Assembly (NCBI GenBank): GCA_963793025.1
Contig: CAWBYL010000002.1
Location: 124,001 to 188,000 of the forward strand
Length of the DNA stretch: 64,000 bases
DNA from: CAWBYL01 sp963793025
GTDB taxonomy: Bacteria > Actinomycetota > Acidimicrobiia > Acidimicrobiales > Acidimicrobilacustridaceae
Direction: 5' to 3'
Made by a program: the position numbers and the translations under genes. Under the pieces are notes generated by a model, which saw only the letters and a program-made list of their open reading frames with translations, was not told where the DNA came from and ran no database searches. How positions within the stretch are numbered: the stretch's first letter is position 1; each line of letters starts with the position of its first letter. Of this stretch, positions 35,998 through 46,837 are shown one piece after another.

Positions 35998-38175
35998 TCA
36001 GAGGATGAAGAGCATCTCCTGGTAGGTGGCCAGCGGCCACAGGTCGTCGGCCACCAGGCTCTCGAGGATGTCGCTCGCCTCGCGGGCGGCCGCCATGGCG
36101 GGGATGAGGACGTCACAGGCGTAGGTCGCCTCGTGCAGCAGGTCGCCCTCGTGCTCACCGCCGAGCTCGCCCCTGAGGTCGGCGATGGCGCCCTGGAGCG
36201 AGGAGATGACGTCCGAGACCTCCTGGAGGGTGGACAGGTCGGTCTCGATGCCGACGGCCTTCATCGCGGCACCGTTGGTGGCGAGCTCGGTCTGGTAGCG
36301 CAGGGCCGCGGGCAGGATCGACGTGGTCGCCAGCTCCAGGGTGGACTTGGCCTCCACGCCCACGCTGAGCACGTAGTGCTCGAGCGCGATCTCGAAGCGG
36401 CTGTGCATCTCCCGGTCGTTGAAGACGCCGTAGCTGTCGAACAGCGCTCGGGCATCGGCGGTGACCAGCTGGGGGAGTGCGTCGACCGTCGTGCGCAGGT
36501 TGGGGAGACCACGGGCCTCGGCCTCGATCTGCCAGTCGTCGGAGTACCCGTCGCCGTTGAAGACCACGCTCCCGTGGACGGTGATGATCTCCTCGAGGAC
36601 CTTCTGGACAGCGACGTTGAACTCGGCGCCGTCCTCCATGCGGGTCTCGATGTCGGAGGCGATGTAGTCGAGGGCCTCGGCCAGGATCGTGTTGATCGTC
36701 ACCATGGGGCCGGCGATCGACTGCAGGGACCCCGGCGCCCGGAACTCGAAGCGGTTCCCCGTGAACGCGAACGGGCTCGTGCGGTTGCGGTCGCCTGGAT
36801 CGGTGGGCAGCGGGGGCAGGGTGTCGACCCCGATGATGAGGGTCCCCTTCTCCTTCGAGCTGGTGGCGCCGCCCTTGGCGATCTGGTCGAACACGTCGGT
36901 GAGCTGGTCGCCGAGGAAGATCGAGATGATGGCCGGCGGGGCCTCGTTGGCGCCGAGACGGTGGTCGTTGGTGGCCGACGCCACCGACGCCCGGAGGAGC
37001 CCGCCGAACTTGTGGACGGCACGGATCACGGCGGCGCAGAACACGAGGAACTGAGCGTTGTCGTGGGGGGTGTCGCCGGGCAGGAGAAGGTTGCCCTCGG
37101 TCGAGTTGCCCAGCGAGAAGTTCACGTGCTTGCCCGAGCCGTTGATGCCGGCGAAGGGCTTCTCGTGGAAGAGGCACTCCATCCCGTGCTTCTGGGCCAC
37201 CTTCTTGAGCACCACCATGAGCAGCTGCTGGTGGTCGGCGGCCACGTTGGCTCGCTCGAACATGGGGGCGATCTCGAACTGGCCGGGGGCGACCTCGTTG
37301 TGGCGGGTCTTGGCCGGGATGCCGAGCTTGAACAGCTCCTTCTCGGCGTCGAACATGAATGCCAGCACCCGCTCCGGGATGGCGCCGAAGTAGTGGTCGT
37401 CGAACTCCTGGCCCTTGGGGGGCTTGGCCCCGAAGAGGGTACGACCCGAGGCGAGCAGGTCGGGGCGGGAGAAGAAGAAGCTCCGGTCGATCAGGAAGTA
37501 CTCCTGCTCGGCGCCGGCGAAGGACACGACGGCATCGGGGTCGGCGTGGCCGAACAGCTTGAGGACCCGCTCGGCCTGGGCGGCCATGGCCTGCTGGGAG
37601 CGCAGCAACGGGGTCTTGTGGTCGAGGGCCTCACCGGTCATGGACACGAACACGGTGGGGATGCACAACGTGTTGCCGTTCGGGTTCTCCAGGATGTAGG
37701 CGGGGCTGGTGGCGTCCCACCCGGTGTAGCCGCGAGCCTCGAAGGTGGCGCGCAGGCCACCGTTGGGGAAGCTCGAGGCATCGGGCTCGCCCTGGATCAG
37801 GGTCTTGCCCGCGAACTCGGCGATGGCCATGCCGTTGGCGTCGGGCTCGAAGAAGCTGTCGTGCTTCTCCGCGGTGAGCCCGGTGAGGGGATAGAAGACG
37901 TGGGCGTAGTGGGTCGCCCCCTTCTCGATCGCCCAGTCCTTCATGGCCGAGGCCACGATGTCGGCGACGACCGGGTCGAGGGGCTTGGCGTTGTCGATCG
38001 TGCCCAGCAGCGACTTGTAGACGAGCTTCGGCAGCCGCTTCTGCATCACCGAGCGGGTGAACACGTTCTCCCCGAAGACCTCGCCCGGTGCGTCGTCGAT
38101 CGAGAAGATCTCGCTCGGGGCCTGGTGGCCCTTGACCGCCTGGATCGCGGTGAGACGCGCGCTGCTTCCACTCAT
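35998..38175 (-). CDS. glnN: Glutamine synthetase type III
   Basis: 725-residue enzyme that would condense glutamate and ammonia using ATP. Length, the N-terminal VFGENVFTRSVMQKRLPK signature and blocks such as AGAEQEYFLID, RHNEVAPGQFEIAP, FAGINGSGKHVNFSL and NRTSPFAFTGNRFEFRAPGS identify GSIII, which is about 250 residues longer than GSI. ATG 38175 has a GAGGGAG ribosome-binding site. GSIII is best known from Bacteroidetes and cyanobacteria. It is not thought to be controlled by adenylylation, so the glnE at 56289-59015 presumably acts on a separate GSI. Confidence 0.93.
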   Translation of the reverse strand: MSGSSARLTAIQAVKGHQAPSEIFSIDDAPGEVFGENVFTRSVMQKRLPKLVYKSLLGTIDNAKPLDPVVADIVASAMKDWAIEKGATHYAHVFYPLTGLTAEKHDSFFEPDANGMAIAEFAGKTLIQGEPDASSFPNGGLRATFEARGYTGWDATSPAYILENPNGNTLCIPTVFVSMTGEALDHKTPLLRSQQAMAAQAERVLKLFGHADPDAVVSFAGAEQEYFLIDRSFFFSRPDLLASGRTLFGAKPPKGQEFDDHYFGAIPERVLAFMFDAEKELFKLGIPAKTRHNEVAPGQFEIAPMFERANVAADHQQLLMVVLKKVAQKHGMECLFHEKPFAGINGSGKHVNFSLGNSTEGNLLLPGDTPHDNAQFLVFCAAVIRAVHKFGGLLRASVASATNDHRLGANEAPPAIISIFLGDQLTDVFDQIAKGGATSSKEKGTLIIGVDTLPPLPTDPGDRNRTSPFAFTGNRFEFRAPGSLQSIAGPMVTINTILAEALDYIASDIETRMEDGAEFNVAVQKVLEEIITVHGSVVFNGDGYSDDWQIEAEARGLPNLRTTVDALPQLVTADARALFDSYGVFNDREMHSRFEIALEHYVLSVGVEAKSTLELATTSILPAALRYQTELATNGAAMKAVGIETDLSTLQEVSDVISSLQGAIADLRGELGGEHEGDLLHEATYACDVLIPAMAAAREASDILESLVADDLWPLATYQEMLFIL

Positions 38176-38412
38176 TGGGGGACTCCCTCGGTTCCGTGGC
38201 CCCGGCGGGGCGACACCCAGCGCTGAGCCGGCGTACGACCGAACGTAGAGCGGGTGTGTCACGGGATCGTTGCCGGGCAGTGAACGCTTCCTCCCTCGGT
38301 GGTTGCGGGTGGCTGCCGGGGCTGCCATTCGTCGTCGGCCCGGTGTGCTGGCAGGATGCGAGGCGAAGCGAGCCGGCATGTCGGCAGGCTCGACACCAGG
38401 GGGAGACACCAC

Positions 38413-39234
38413 ATGACCGACTGGGTCCTCATCGACCAGCCCGCGCCGCACGTCAACCGCATCACCATGAACCGGCCGGAGAAGCGCAACGCTCTGAACC
38501 ATCCGCTGCGGGGAGCGATCCTCGAGGCCCTCTACGCCGGGGACAAGGATGACGACGTCCATGTCCAGATCATCCGGGGCGCCGGTCCGTCGTTCTCTGC
38601 GGGCTACGACCTGGGCAACGGCAACGAGGGCCACGAGTACCCCTTCTACACACCGGGCGGCGACGGCCAGTGGCCTCGTCACGTCACCGAAGGGTGGATG
38701 GGCATCTGGGACCTGGCCAAGCCGGTCATCGCCCAGGTCCACGGGTTCTGCCTGGCCGGGGGCAGCGAGCTGGCCACCGGTTGCGACCTGGTGGTGATCG
38801 CCGAGGACGCCCAGATGGGCTACCCGGCGGTGCGCTTCGGCGTGCCCGACATGCACTTCCACGCCTGGTTCCTGGGCATGCGTCGGGCCATGGACATGAT
38901 GGTCACCGGTGACTCGATCAACGGCGTCGAGGCGGTGGCCGAGGGCTGGGCCAACAAGGTGTTCCCGGCCGACCAGCTCGATGCCGAGACGCTGAAGTAC
39001 GCGGAGCGGATCGCCGCCCTGCCGCCCGAGGTCGTGCAGCTCAACAAGCGGGTCGTGCACCGCCAGATGGACTACATGGGCATGCGCAGCGGTATCCGCG
39101 CCGGCACCGAGCTGTGTGCCATCGGCACCCACACCAAGGCCATGGCCGACTTCACCGGGAACATCCAGGAGAAGAGCCTCACCGGCGCCCTCACCGAGCG
39201 CGACGCCAAGTTCGGCGACTACCGCACCGGCTGA
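38413..39234 (+). CDS. Enoyl-CoA hydratase/isomerase-family protein
   Basis: 273-residue crotonase-fold protein. ITMNRPEKRNALN is the N-terminal block; the first oxyanion-hole segment is GAGPSFSAGYDLG and the second QVHGFCLAGGSELATGCDLV. The positions normally holding catalytic Glu residues cannot be assigned confidently, so hydratase, isomerase or hydrolase activity is open. The gene stands alone, divergent from glnN. Confidence 0.85.
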   Translation: MTDWVLIDQPAPHVNRITMNRPEKRNALNHPLRGAILEALYAGDKDDDVHVQIIRGAGPSFSAGYDLGNGNEGHEYPFYTPGGDGQWPRHVTEGWMGIWDLAKPVIAQVHGFCLAGGSELATGCDLVVIAEDAQMGYPAVRFGVPDMHFHAWFLGMRRAMDMMVTGDSINGVEAVAEGWANKVFPADQLDAETLKYAERIAALPPEVVQLNKRVVHRQMDYMGMRSGIRAGTELCAIGTHTKAMADFTGNIQEKSLTGALTERDAKFGDYRTG

Positions 39235-39251
39235 GCCCGGGTCTCCTCCGC

Positions 39252-39273
39252 TCCTTCTCGAATCCTTCTCGAA
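39252..39273. repeat. Perfect 11-bp tandem duplication
   Basis: TCCTTCTCGAA occurs twice head-to-tail (39252-39262, 39263-39273) and directly abuts the 44-bp palindrome that follows. Confidence 0.9.
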
Positions 39274-39317
39274 CTGGTGGTGTGAGCGTGCCCGTCCGGG
39301 CACGCTCACACCACCAG
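39274..39317. terminator. 44-bp perfect palindrome between two plus-strand genes
   Basis: A 21-bp arm (39274-39294) is followed by a 2-nt spacer TC (39295-39296) and its exact reverse complement (39297-39317). The RNA would form a very stable hairpin 40 nt after the crotonase stop. No U-tract follows. It may be a transcription terminator without a U-tract, an mRNA end, or a binding site for a dimeric protein. Confidence 0.7.
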
Positions 39318-39393
39318 TCGGGTTCCGGGGGGCAGGTCGGCCCCTTCGCTCCTACGATCACAGGCACAGGTCGACGACGAAGGGGGTCCGGTG

Positions 39394-39915
39394 ATGGCGA
39401 CGACCGATCAGATGGCGAGTGGTCTCGAGGCGTACAAGCTCGGGCGCTCCTACGACATGATGCCGATCCCGATGGTGCCCGAGGCCTGCCGTGACGTCCC
39501 CGCCGGACCGGTCACATTCGTGCTCGAGGGCCGCCGGCTCACCGACGAGGTGCTCATCGAGACCGCGGCCGCCCAGGGCAACCCGTCGAGCTTCGAGGAG
39601 CCGTCGGGAGTGTCCGACGGGGGAATGTCGGTGCACGTCCTCGGCACCGCCGACGGCCTCGAGCACCTGCGCTTCGACTGCTTCGAGATCGAGCCCCACT
39701 ACCACTACATCCGCAACGACGAGCAGGCCAACATCGTCGTGCGCATCGACACCCACGCCGAAGGTGACCCCACGGCCTGGTCGCTCGGAAGGCTGCGGAA
39801 CAACCTGCCCGAGATGCTGGCTCACGCCGGCGTCGCCGACCTGGCCGCCGAGGTGCGCGCTGCACCCGACGAGGTGGCGGCCGGCGTCGACGAGGTCGCA
39901 CGTCTGCTCGGCTGA
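39394..39915 (+). CDS. Conserved-looking hypothetical protein, 173 aa
   Basis: Soluble, acidic protein. The central segment FDCFEIEPHYHYIRNDEQANI is rich in His, Tyr and acidic residues and could bind metal. The C-terminal 50 residues are helical (LGRLRNNLPEMLAHAGVAD, then VAAGVDEVARLLG). ATG 39394 directly follows an in-frame GTG at 39391. Family not recognised. It lies 45 bp before an SDR gene on the same strand and may share its transcript. Confidence 0.65.
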   Translation: MATTDQMASGLEAYKLGRSYDMMPIPMVPEACRDVPAGPVTFVLEGRRLTDEVLIETAAAQGNPSSFEEPSGVSDGGMSVHVLGTADGLEHLRFDCFEIEPHYHYIRNDEQANIVVRIDTHAEGDPTAWSLGRLRNNLPEMLAHAGVADLAAEVRAAPDEVAAGVDEVARLLG

Positions 39916-39960
39916 GCCCGCCGACTGTCGCTTCCGGCCGAGAGCTGGAACGATCCCACG

Positions 39961-40758
39961 ATGGTCGACAGAGCGAAGGACATGGACGGCAAGGTCGCGC
40001 TGGTCGTGGGGGCCGGTCCCGGCATCGGACGGGCGTGCGCGCTGGCCTACGCCGAGGCCGGCTGCGACGTCGTGGTGGCCGCCCGGCGGCCCGAGCCGCT
40101 CCAGGCACTGGCCGCCGAGGTGGCCGGGCTCACCGGTCGCTCGGTGGAGCCGGTGGTCGCCGATCTGGCCGACCTCGACTCGTGCGTCGCCCTCGTCGAC
40201 GCCGCGGTGGCGCGCTTCGGTGGGGTCGACGCCCTGGTCACGGTGGCCACCGCCGGAGGGGGTCAGATCCCGATCGACGGGGCCGACTGGGATCACTGGC
40301 GCTGGTCGTTCGAGGTCAACGTGATCGGCACCCTCGAGGTGAGCCGAGCCGCGGCTCGGTCCATGGCCGAGCGGGGCGGGGGCGCCATCGTGAACGTCGG
40401 CACCTTCGGCACCCACTCCCTGCCCGCCCGCCAGGCGGCCTACACCTCCACCAAGCAGGCCGTGCTCTCGGCGTCGAAGACCCTGGCCAAGGAGGTCGGT
40501 CCGGCCGGCACCCGCGTCAACTTCGTCACGCCCGGCTACGTGGAGGGTGACAACCTCGACCAGCTGTTCCAGGGCGTGGCCGACCGCACGGGAGAGACGG
40601 TCGACGCCGTGTCGGCCCGGATGGCCAAGACCGCGGCGCTGCGCCGCCATGTGACGGCCGAGGACATCGCCGAGACGGTCCTGTTCCTCTGCTCCGAGCG
40701 GGGACGGGGCATCACCGGCGTCGAGATCCCGGTGACCGCCGGCCAGCACCCGCTGTAG
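39961..40758 (+). CDS. Short-chain dehydrogenase/reductase
   Basis: 265-residue SDR. VGAGPGIGRA (about residues 17-26) binds the cofactor; AYTSTKQAVLSAS supplies the catalytic Tyr and Lys. The NNAG motif is replaced by VTVATAGG, an atypical sequence. The C-terminus (GITGVEIPVTAGQHPL) is the usual SDR end. Its stop is 2 bp from that of the convergent GMC gene. Confidence 0.85.
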   Translation: MVDRAKDMDGKVALVVGAGPGIGRACALAYAEAGCDVVVAARRPEPLQALAAEVAGLTGRSVEPVVADLADLDSCVALVDAAVARFGGVDALVTVATAGGGQIPIDGADWDHWRWSFEVNVIGTLEVSRAAARSMAERGGGAIVNVGTFGTHSLPARQAAYTSTKQAVLSASKTLAKEVGPAGTRVNFVTPGYVEGDNLDQLFQGVADRTGETVDAVSARMAKTAALRRHVTAEDIAETVLFLCSERGRGITGVEIPVTAGQHPL

Positions 40759-40759
40759 T

Positions 40760-42106
40760 TCAGCCCGACGCCATCAGCACGGCGGCCCGGTGGGCCACGG
40801 CCAGGATGGTGATGTTCGGGTTGGCGCGGGGAACGGTCGGCAGGACCGAGGCGTCGCACACCCGGAGCCCCGCTGTCCCCTCCACCCTGAGCTCGGTGTC
40901 CACCACGCGGCCCATGGCGCACGTGCCGGCGCCGTGGAGGAAGGCACGATGGTGGCGATCGACGTAGGCGTCGACGGCGGCGTCGTCGTCCAGGTCGAGG
41001 GCGGCGCCGCGACGTCGGTCCCCGGCGATGGACCAGGCCAGCCGGAGGGCGGACCGCAGGTGGTGGCGACACGCCGGGTCGTCGAGGAACGGCCAGTCGA
41101 CGGCCACGGAGCCATCGGCCCGCGCCGAGACCCGGCCCCGGGAGGCCACCGACTGGGGCGAGGCGAACATGAAGCCCGATGCCATGGGGAACACCATGGT
41201 CTGGAGGTCGGCGGTACGGAGCACCATCTGGGTGGAGGGCGCCGAGGGTGCCGGTTCCACCGGGTCCGTCTCGACACGGACCGGTACCGACGGATGGTCC
41301 GACAGGTTGTGGCCCAGTTCGGGGTGGGTGACGCCCGAACGCTCGAGCAGCACCGGGGACCCGACCACCCCGCTGCACACCACGACCTCACCGGCCGGAA
41401 CGAGCTCGCCCCCGGCCACGACGCCGACCGCTCGACCGGAGCGGATCTCGACCCGCTGGACCTCCACCTGGCTCCGGATCTCCAGGTTCGGTCGATCGAG
41501 CGCCGGATACAGCCAGGCATCGGCCGCGCTCACCCGCCGGACGCCTCGTCGGTTCATCGGGATCGGTCCCACCCCACCCACAGTCGTCGGATCGTTGTGG
41601 TCGGCTTCGGCCGGGAACCCGAGTTCGCGGCACCGCTGGCGGAACCACGTCTGCAACTCGGTGAGCTCGTCGTCGCGGGGGCGCACGACGGGGAGGGGAC
41701 CAGAGTCCCCGTGCCACGGAGCCTCGATGTCGAGGTCGTGCTCGATGGCCACGAGGTGGGGGAGCATGTCGTCCCACCGCCAGCCGGTCAGGCCCCAGCC
41801 GTCGACGTCGCCCGGGGACGGGCGGAAGGCCATCGTGTTGTTGATCGCCGAGGAGCCGCCGACCACCTTCCCCCTCGGGAACGGGAGCGTCTGGCCCCCG
41901 GAGCTGATGTCGTCGTCGGTCCACAGGTGGTGAGGCCGGTAGGGCACGGTCAGCGAGGCGATGTCGTCGGGCAGCGGTCCCCCCCCGTAGGTGGGCCCGG
42001 CTTCGAACACGAGCACCCGACGGGCAGGGTCACGGCTCAGTTCGGCGGCGAGCACGCACCCGGCACTGCCGGCCCCCACGATGACGACGTCCCAGCGACC
42101 GTTCAC
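40760..42106 (-). CDS. GMC-family FAD oxidoreductase
   Basis: 448-residue flavoprotein. The FAD motif VIVGAGSAGCVLAAELS is at about residues 8-24. GMC signatures follow: GKVVGGSSAINNTMAFR and, at the C-terminus, FLHGAGTCAMG and PRANPNITILAVAH with the catalytic His/Asn region. GMC enzymes oxidise alcohols; some actinobacterial members act with mycofactocin (MftG), a possibility here, but no mycofactocin genes are in the window. The start overlaps the acyl-CoA synthetase stop (ATGA), making it the last gene of a coupled series. Confidence 0.85.
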   Translation of the reverse strand: MNGRWDVVIVGAGSAGCVLAAELSRDPARRVLVFEAGPTYGGGPLPDDIASLTVPYRPHHLWTDDDISSGGQTLPFPRGKVVGGSSAINNTMAFRPSPGDVDGWGLTGWRWDDMLPHLVAIEHDLDIEAPWHGDSGPLPVVRPRDDELTELQTWFRQRCRELGFPAEADHNDPTTVGGVGPIPMNRRGVRRVSAADAWLYPALDRPNLEIRSQVEVQRVEIRSGRAVGVVAGGELVPAGEVVVCSGVVGSPVLLERSGVTHPELGHNLSDHPSVPVRVETDPVEPAPSAPSTQMVLRTADLQTMVFPMASGFMFASPQSVASRGRVSARADGSVAVDWPFLDDPACRHHLRSALRLAWSIAGDRRRGAALDLDDDAAVDAYVDRHHRAFLHGAGTCAMGRVVDTELRVEGTAGLRVCDASVLPTVPRANPNITILAVAHRAAVLMASG

Positions 42107-43841
42107 CTAGGTCGGGTCGGGTCGGGCTCGGGCCGGGCGAGGTACTCCGCCTTGATCTCGCGCTTCTGGAGCTTCCCGGTGGCCCCTCGGGCGAGCGGTG
42201 CGCCGCTGATCCAGAGGTGGGTGGGCACCTTGTAGGGGGCGAGGGCGCCCGTGCAGTGCTCGATCAACTCGGGCACGGTGGCCGTGGTGCCGGGTCGCAG
42301 GTGGATCACTGCTCCGACCTCCTCGCCGAGCACCTCGTGGGGCACGGCGAACACGGCGGCCTCCAGCACGGAGGGGTGCTCGTACAGAGCGGACTCCACT
42401 TCGATGCTGGCGATGTTCTCACCGCCGCGGATGACCATGTCCTTGGCCCGGTCGATGATGTAGAGGAAGCCCTCGCCGTCGACCCGTCCGATGTCGCCGG
42501 TGCGCAACCATCCGTCGCGGAAGGTGTCCGAGGTGGCTTCGGGCCGCTTCCAGTAGCCAGGCACGACCGTTGGTCCGCTCATCCAGATCTCACCGACCTC
42601 GCCGACGGCGACCTCGTTGTCGGCCCCGTCGACGATGCGCACGTCGCAGATCGGGATGGGCACCCCCACGCTGGTCGGTCGCTCGGCGTAGTCGGCCCCG
42701 CCGATCGACGAGAACAGCGCCGAGGACTCCGTCATCCCGTATCCGGTGCCGGCGCCCTTGCCCGGCAGCACGGCCTGGACCCGCGTGATCATCTCCGGGG
42801 GAGCGGCGGCCCCTCCGGCCCCGACGCTGCGCAGCGAGCTCAGGTCCCGACCGCTGATGGAGGGGGAGCCCACGAGCTCCCAGGCCATGGCCGGCACCCC
42901 GGCCATACCGGTGACGTGCTCGGCCTCGATGAGGTCGAGGGCGGCCTCTGGGTCCCACTTCCGCATGAGCACCACCGTTCCGCCCTGCCAGGCGTGGGCC
43001 ACGACGTTCATGTGGCAGCCCGTCGCGTGGAAGAGGGGCACCGGGACCAGGACCACCGCGGGTGGCGGGAGGGGTGGGGGAACGCGGAGCCCGGCCCGGA
43101 CCATCCCCCGGGCGGTGACGAAATCGACCCCGACCACGGCGGTGCAGATGTTGCGGTGGGTGCCGAGCACGCCCTTGGGTCGGCTGGTGGTGCCCGACGT
43201 GTAGAACATCGTCGCCGGGGCGTCGGTGTCGACCGTGACCGCCTCGGCCAACGGCTCGCCGGCGACGAGGTCGGCGAAGGGGACGATGCCGTCGGGGAGT
43301 CGGCCGTCGGTCTTGCGATCGTCGAGCCGGGTGCCGATCACCGCGACGTCGCGGAGGAGGGGACCGCTGGCCAACAGGCGCTCCAGGCGTTCGCCGTCGG
43401 CGATGAGCACCTTGGGCTCGCAGTCGTCGAGGGCGAACTCCAGCTCCGGGCCCGTCCAGAAGGCGTTGAGGGGTGCCGCCACCGCGCCGACCATCGCCGC
43501 GGCGAAGAAGGAGATCGACCACTCGGGGAGGTTGCGCATGGCGATGGCGACCCGGTCGCCGGGCTCCACGCCGAGTCCGCACAGACCAGCGGCCAGGCGC
43601 ATCACCCGGTCGTGGTGGTCGTCGTGGCTCAGGCGTTCGTCCCCGAGGACGAGGAACGAGCGGTCGCCCCCGCGAGCGCGGCCGACGTCGAGCAGCTCGG
43701 CCAGCGTGCGGGGGCAGTGGCGCCACGTGCGCACCTCGCGCCCGTGGGCGACCACCTCCTCCATCTCGTAGGGCTGGCCGGCCGCACACAGCGCGGCGTC
43801 GATCTCCCAGATCGTCGCCGGCGGGCCCGTCAGCGGTTCGG

Positions 43842-43845
<4 letters not shown>
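42103..43845 (-). CDS. Acyl-CoA synthetase (class I adenylate-forming)
   Basis: 580-residue AMP-binding enzyme that activates a carboxylate to its CoA thioester. The P-loop-like motif MFYTSGTTSRPKGV is near residue 214. GYGMTESSAL, GEIWMSGPTVVPGYW, GWLRTGDIG and the hinge/A8 region RAKDMVIRGGENIASIEVES follow. The catalytic Lys is in GATGKLQKREIK near the C-terminus. Overlaps at both ends couple it to the dehydrogenase and the GMC gene. The substrate is unknown, probably a medium-size or cyclic acid. Confidence 0.9.
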
Positions 43846-45029
<1,184 letters not shown>

Positions 45030-45134
45030 GTTCGTCTCCCTGCTCGTGGTCGTCGGGCTCGGTCTCGGCCCCGTCACCCACCTCGGCCCGGCCGGTCGCA
45101 GCGTCGGTCTCGCGACGGACCATATCCATGGCCG

Positions 45135-46001
45135 TCACCGTGAGGGCACCGCCGCGGTCGGGGAGGAGAGGAGATCCTCCAGACCAGGGACGCACTCGGC
45201 CGGGGTGTACGGCCCGATCGTGACCCGCTGCAGGGTACGGGGCTCGTCCCGGGGGATGTCGCGGCGGCCGTGGTGGAGCGAGATGTTGTCCCAGAGGAGG
45301 AGATCGCCCAGCTCCCATCGGTGCTCGTAGCAGTGACGATCGTCGTAGAGCACGTCGAAGAGATCGGCCAGCACGGCCTCGCTCTCGTCGGCGGGGAGAC
45401 CGACCACGTGGTCGGTGTGCAGTTCGTTGGCGAAGATGACCTCCTGGCCGGTGCGAGGGTGTCGCCCCAGCGCGGGGACCCGGCAGCGAGGGGAGCGGGG
45501 ATCGACCTCGTCGAGGCGCATGCGCTGGTCGTCGGGGCGATGGAAGTCGTAGACGTTGACGACCTCTCGGCCGTCGAGACGGGCCCGTAGATCCGGGGGC
45601 AGCTCGGCCGCGGCACGCACCGCGTCGGCGAAGAGGGTGGACGAGCCGCGGGCGGGGAGGTCGAGGGCGTGCAGTGAGATCCCCCAGACCGGCCACGGGG
45701 TGAAGGCGAAGTCCGAGTGGAAGAGGAGCGCGCCCTCGCGCACGATGCCGTCGGCACGCACGTTCGACACGTGGCCCCACGCCTGGCGCTCGGCGAGGAG
45801 AGGTCCGAAGCGAGCGACGAACGCGACCTGCTCCTCACCGGAGAGAACCGCGCCTCTGACCAGGAGCAGATGGCGGCGGTCCCACTCGGCCCGCATGAGG
45901 TCCATGTCATCCCGTGTCCAGCGCGAGGTGAGCCCGGTGGGTGCCCGGAGGTCGACGTCGATCCGGGTGCCGATGGTTCCGGCGAGCTCGACGTGGTGCA
46001 T
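45135..46001 (-). CDS. TauD/TfdA-family 2-oxoglutarate dioxygenase
   Basis: 288-residue non-haem iron enzyme. Iron ligands are H95 and D97 (LLFHSDFAF) and the distal His (H243/H244 in LLLWDNISLHHGRRD); the Arg that anchors 2-oxoglutarate follows in the RVTIGPYTP region. It would hydroxylate an organic substrate at the expense of O2 and 2-oxoglutarate. It lies 105 bp before the acyl-CoA dehydrogenase on the same strand. Substrate unknown. Confidence 0.88.
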   Translation of the reverse strand: MHHVELAGTIGTRIDVDLRAPTGLTSRWTRDDMDLMRAEWDRRHLLLVRGAVLSGEEQVAFVARFGPLLAERQAWGHVSNVRADGIVREGALLFHSDFAFTPWPVWGISLHALDLPARGSSTLFADAVRAAAELPPDLRARLDGREVVNVYDFHRPDDQRMRLDEVDPRSPRCRVPALGRHPRTGQEVIFANELHTDHVVGLPADESEAVLADLFDVLYDDRHCYEHRWELGDLLLWDNISLHHGRRDIPRDEPRTLQRVTIGPYTPAECVPGLEDLLSSPTAAVPSR

Positions 46002-46038
46002 GGGGTGCTCCTGGGTGGGGGACAGGTCGAGGCCGGAC

Positions 46039-46419
46039 TCAGAGGTGGCGCTGTCCGAGCTCGATCAGGTGGCCGTCGGGGTCGCTGACGAAGGCGATGG
46101 TGACCCTGAACCGCTCGAGGTGCTTCGGCGGGGCGACGGGCCCGGCCCCCGCCTCGACGGCCTGTCGGTAGAGCCCGTCGGCGTCGTCGGTGGCCACGTA
46201 CACCTTCCACATCCCGCCGCCCGGTTCCACGGGTCGGTCGTCGGCGTGACGGGCGAGAGCGAGTTGGGAGCCTCCGGCGGCGGAGCCGAGGATGATCTCC
46301 CGGACGTCGGGGGTCTCGATCCTCGTCATGACCTCGAGTCCGAGGACGTCCACGTAGAAGCGTTCGGACCGCTCGAGGTCCGAGACGTTGATGGCGATGT
46401 TGCCGATGGTGTTGGTCAT
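46039..46419 (-). CDS. VOC (glyoxalase/extradiol dioxygenase fold) protein
   Basis: 126-residue metal-binding fold with two beta-alpha-beta-beta-beta modules. Motifs NIAINVSDLERSERFYVDVLGLEV and FVSDPDGHLIELGQ are typical, with the terminal Glu as probable metal ligand. It could act as a lyase, isomerase, dioxygenase or resistance protein. It sits 37 bp upstream of the TauD gene in the same direction. Confidence 0.85.
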   Translation of the reverse strand: MTNTIGNIAINVSDLERSERFYVDVLGLEVMTRIETPDVREIILGSAAGGSQLALARHADDRPVEPGGGMWKVYVATDDADGLYRQAVEAGAGPVAPPKHLERFRVTIAFVSDPDGHLIELGQRHL

Positions 46420-46429
46420 GTCCGCCTGA

Positions 46430-46837
46430 TCAGAGGTCGAGGACCGAGAGGTCGAACTTGTCGGTCGACACCCGGAAGTCGAGCAACTCGACCTGGGTGT
46501 GGATCTTGGCGTCGCGTACCTCGAAGAACATCCCGTAGATGTTCTCGTAGTCGTCCACCTTGTTGGTGCGGGCCCGACGGAGGAGCAGGACCGAGACCCA
46601 GTCCCCGTCGGCCAGCACCGCCAGGTTCTCGTTGGTGGCCCCGGCCGGGTCGGGGTAGAGCGCCCGACCGGCGTCGGTGTTGCGCTCGAACGCCGCCCGA
46701 CCCTGATAGGTGTTCATCCCGGCCCGATAGGTCGGTTCCTCGGCGAGGTACGGAAAGTAGACGTCGGGGTCGAAGGTCCGGAACGCCTCCATGTACTCCA
46801 GCACGAACGCCTTGTTCCGCTCTTCCTGCTCGGTCAC
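46430..46837 (-). CDS. NTF2-like (SnoaL-type) protein
   Basis: 135-residue cone-shaped alpha+beta fold. NKAFVLEYMEAFRTFDPDVYFPYLAEEPTYR is the N-terminal helix pair (in parts), followed by the strand series WVSVLLLRRART and YGMFFEVRDAKI. The GTG at 46837 is preferred over an ATG 15 codons upstream, which adds a charged unlike segment. It begins the minus-strand series NTF2, VOC, TauD, acyl-CoA dehydrogenase, ligase and GMC. It may be an enzyme or a ligand-binding protein. Confidence 0.75.
   Translation of the reverse strand: MTEQEERNKAFVLEYMEAFRTFDPDVYFPYLAEEPTYRAGMNTYQGRAAFERNTDAGRALYPDPAGATNENLAVLADGDWVSVLLLRRARTNKVDDYENIYGMFFEVRDAKIHTQVELLDFRVSTDKFDLSVLDL

Noticed and set aside
36133..38226. 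697-codon frame antisense to glnN
   Set aside because: Low-complexity Gly/Val/Glu shadow of the glutamine synthetase gene.
40760..42106. Assigning the GMC enzyme as mycofactocin-linked MftG
   Set aside because: Only general GMC signatures are visible and no mft genes are in the window; kept as a possibility in the feature text.
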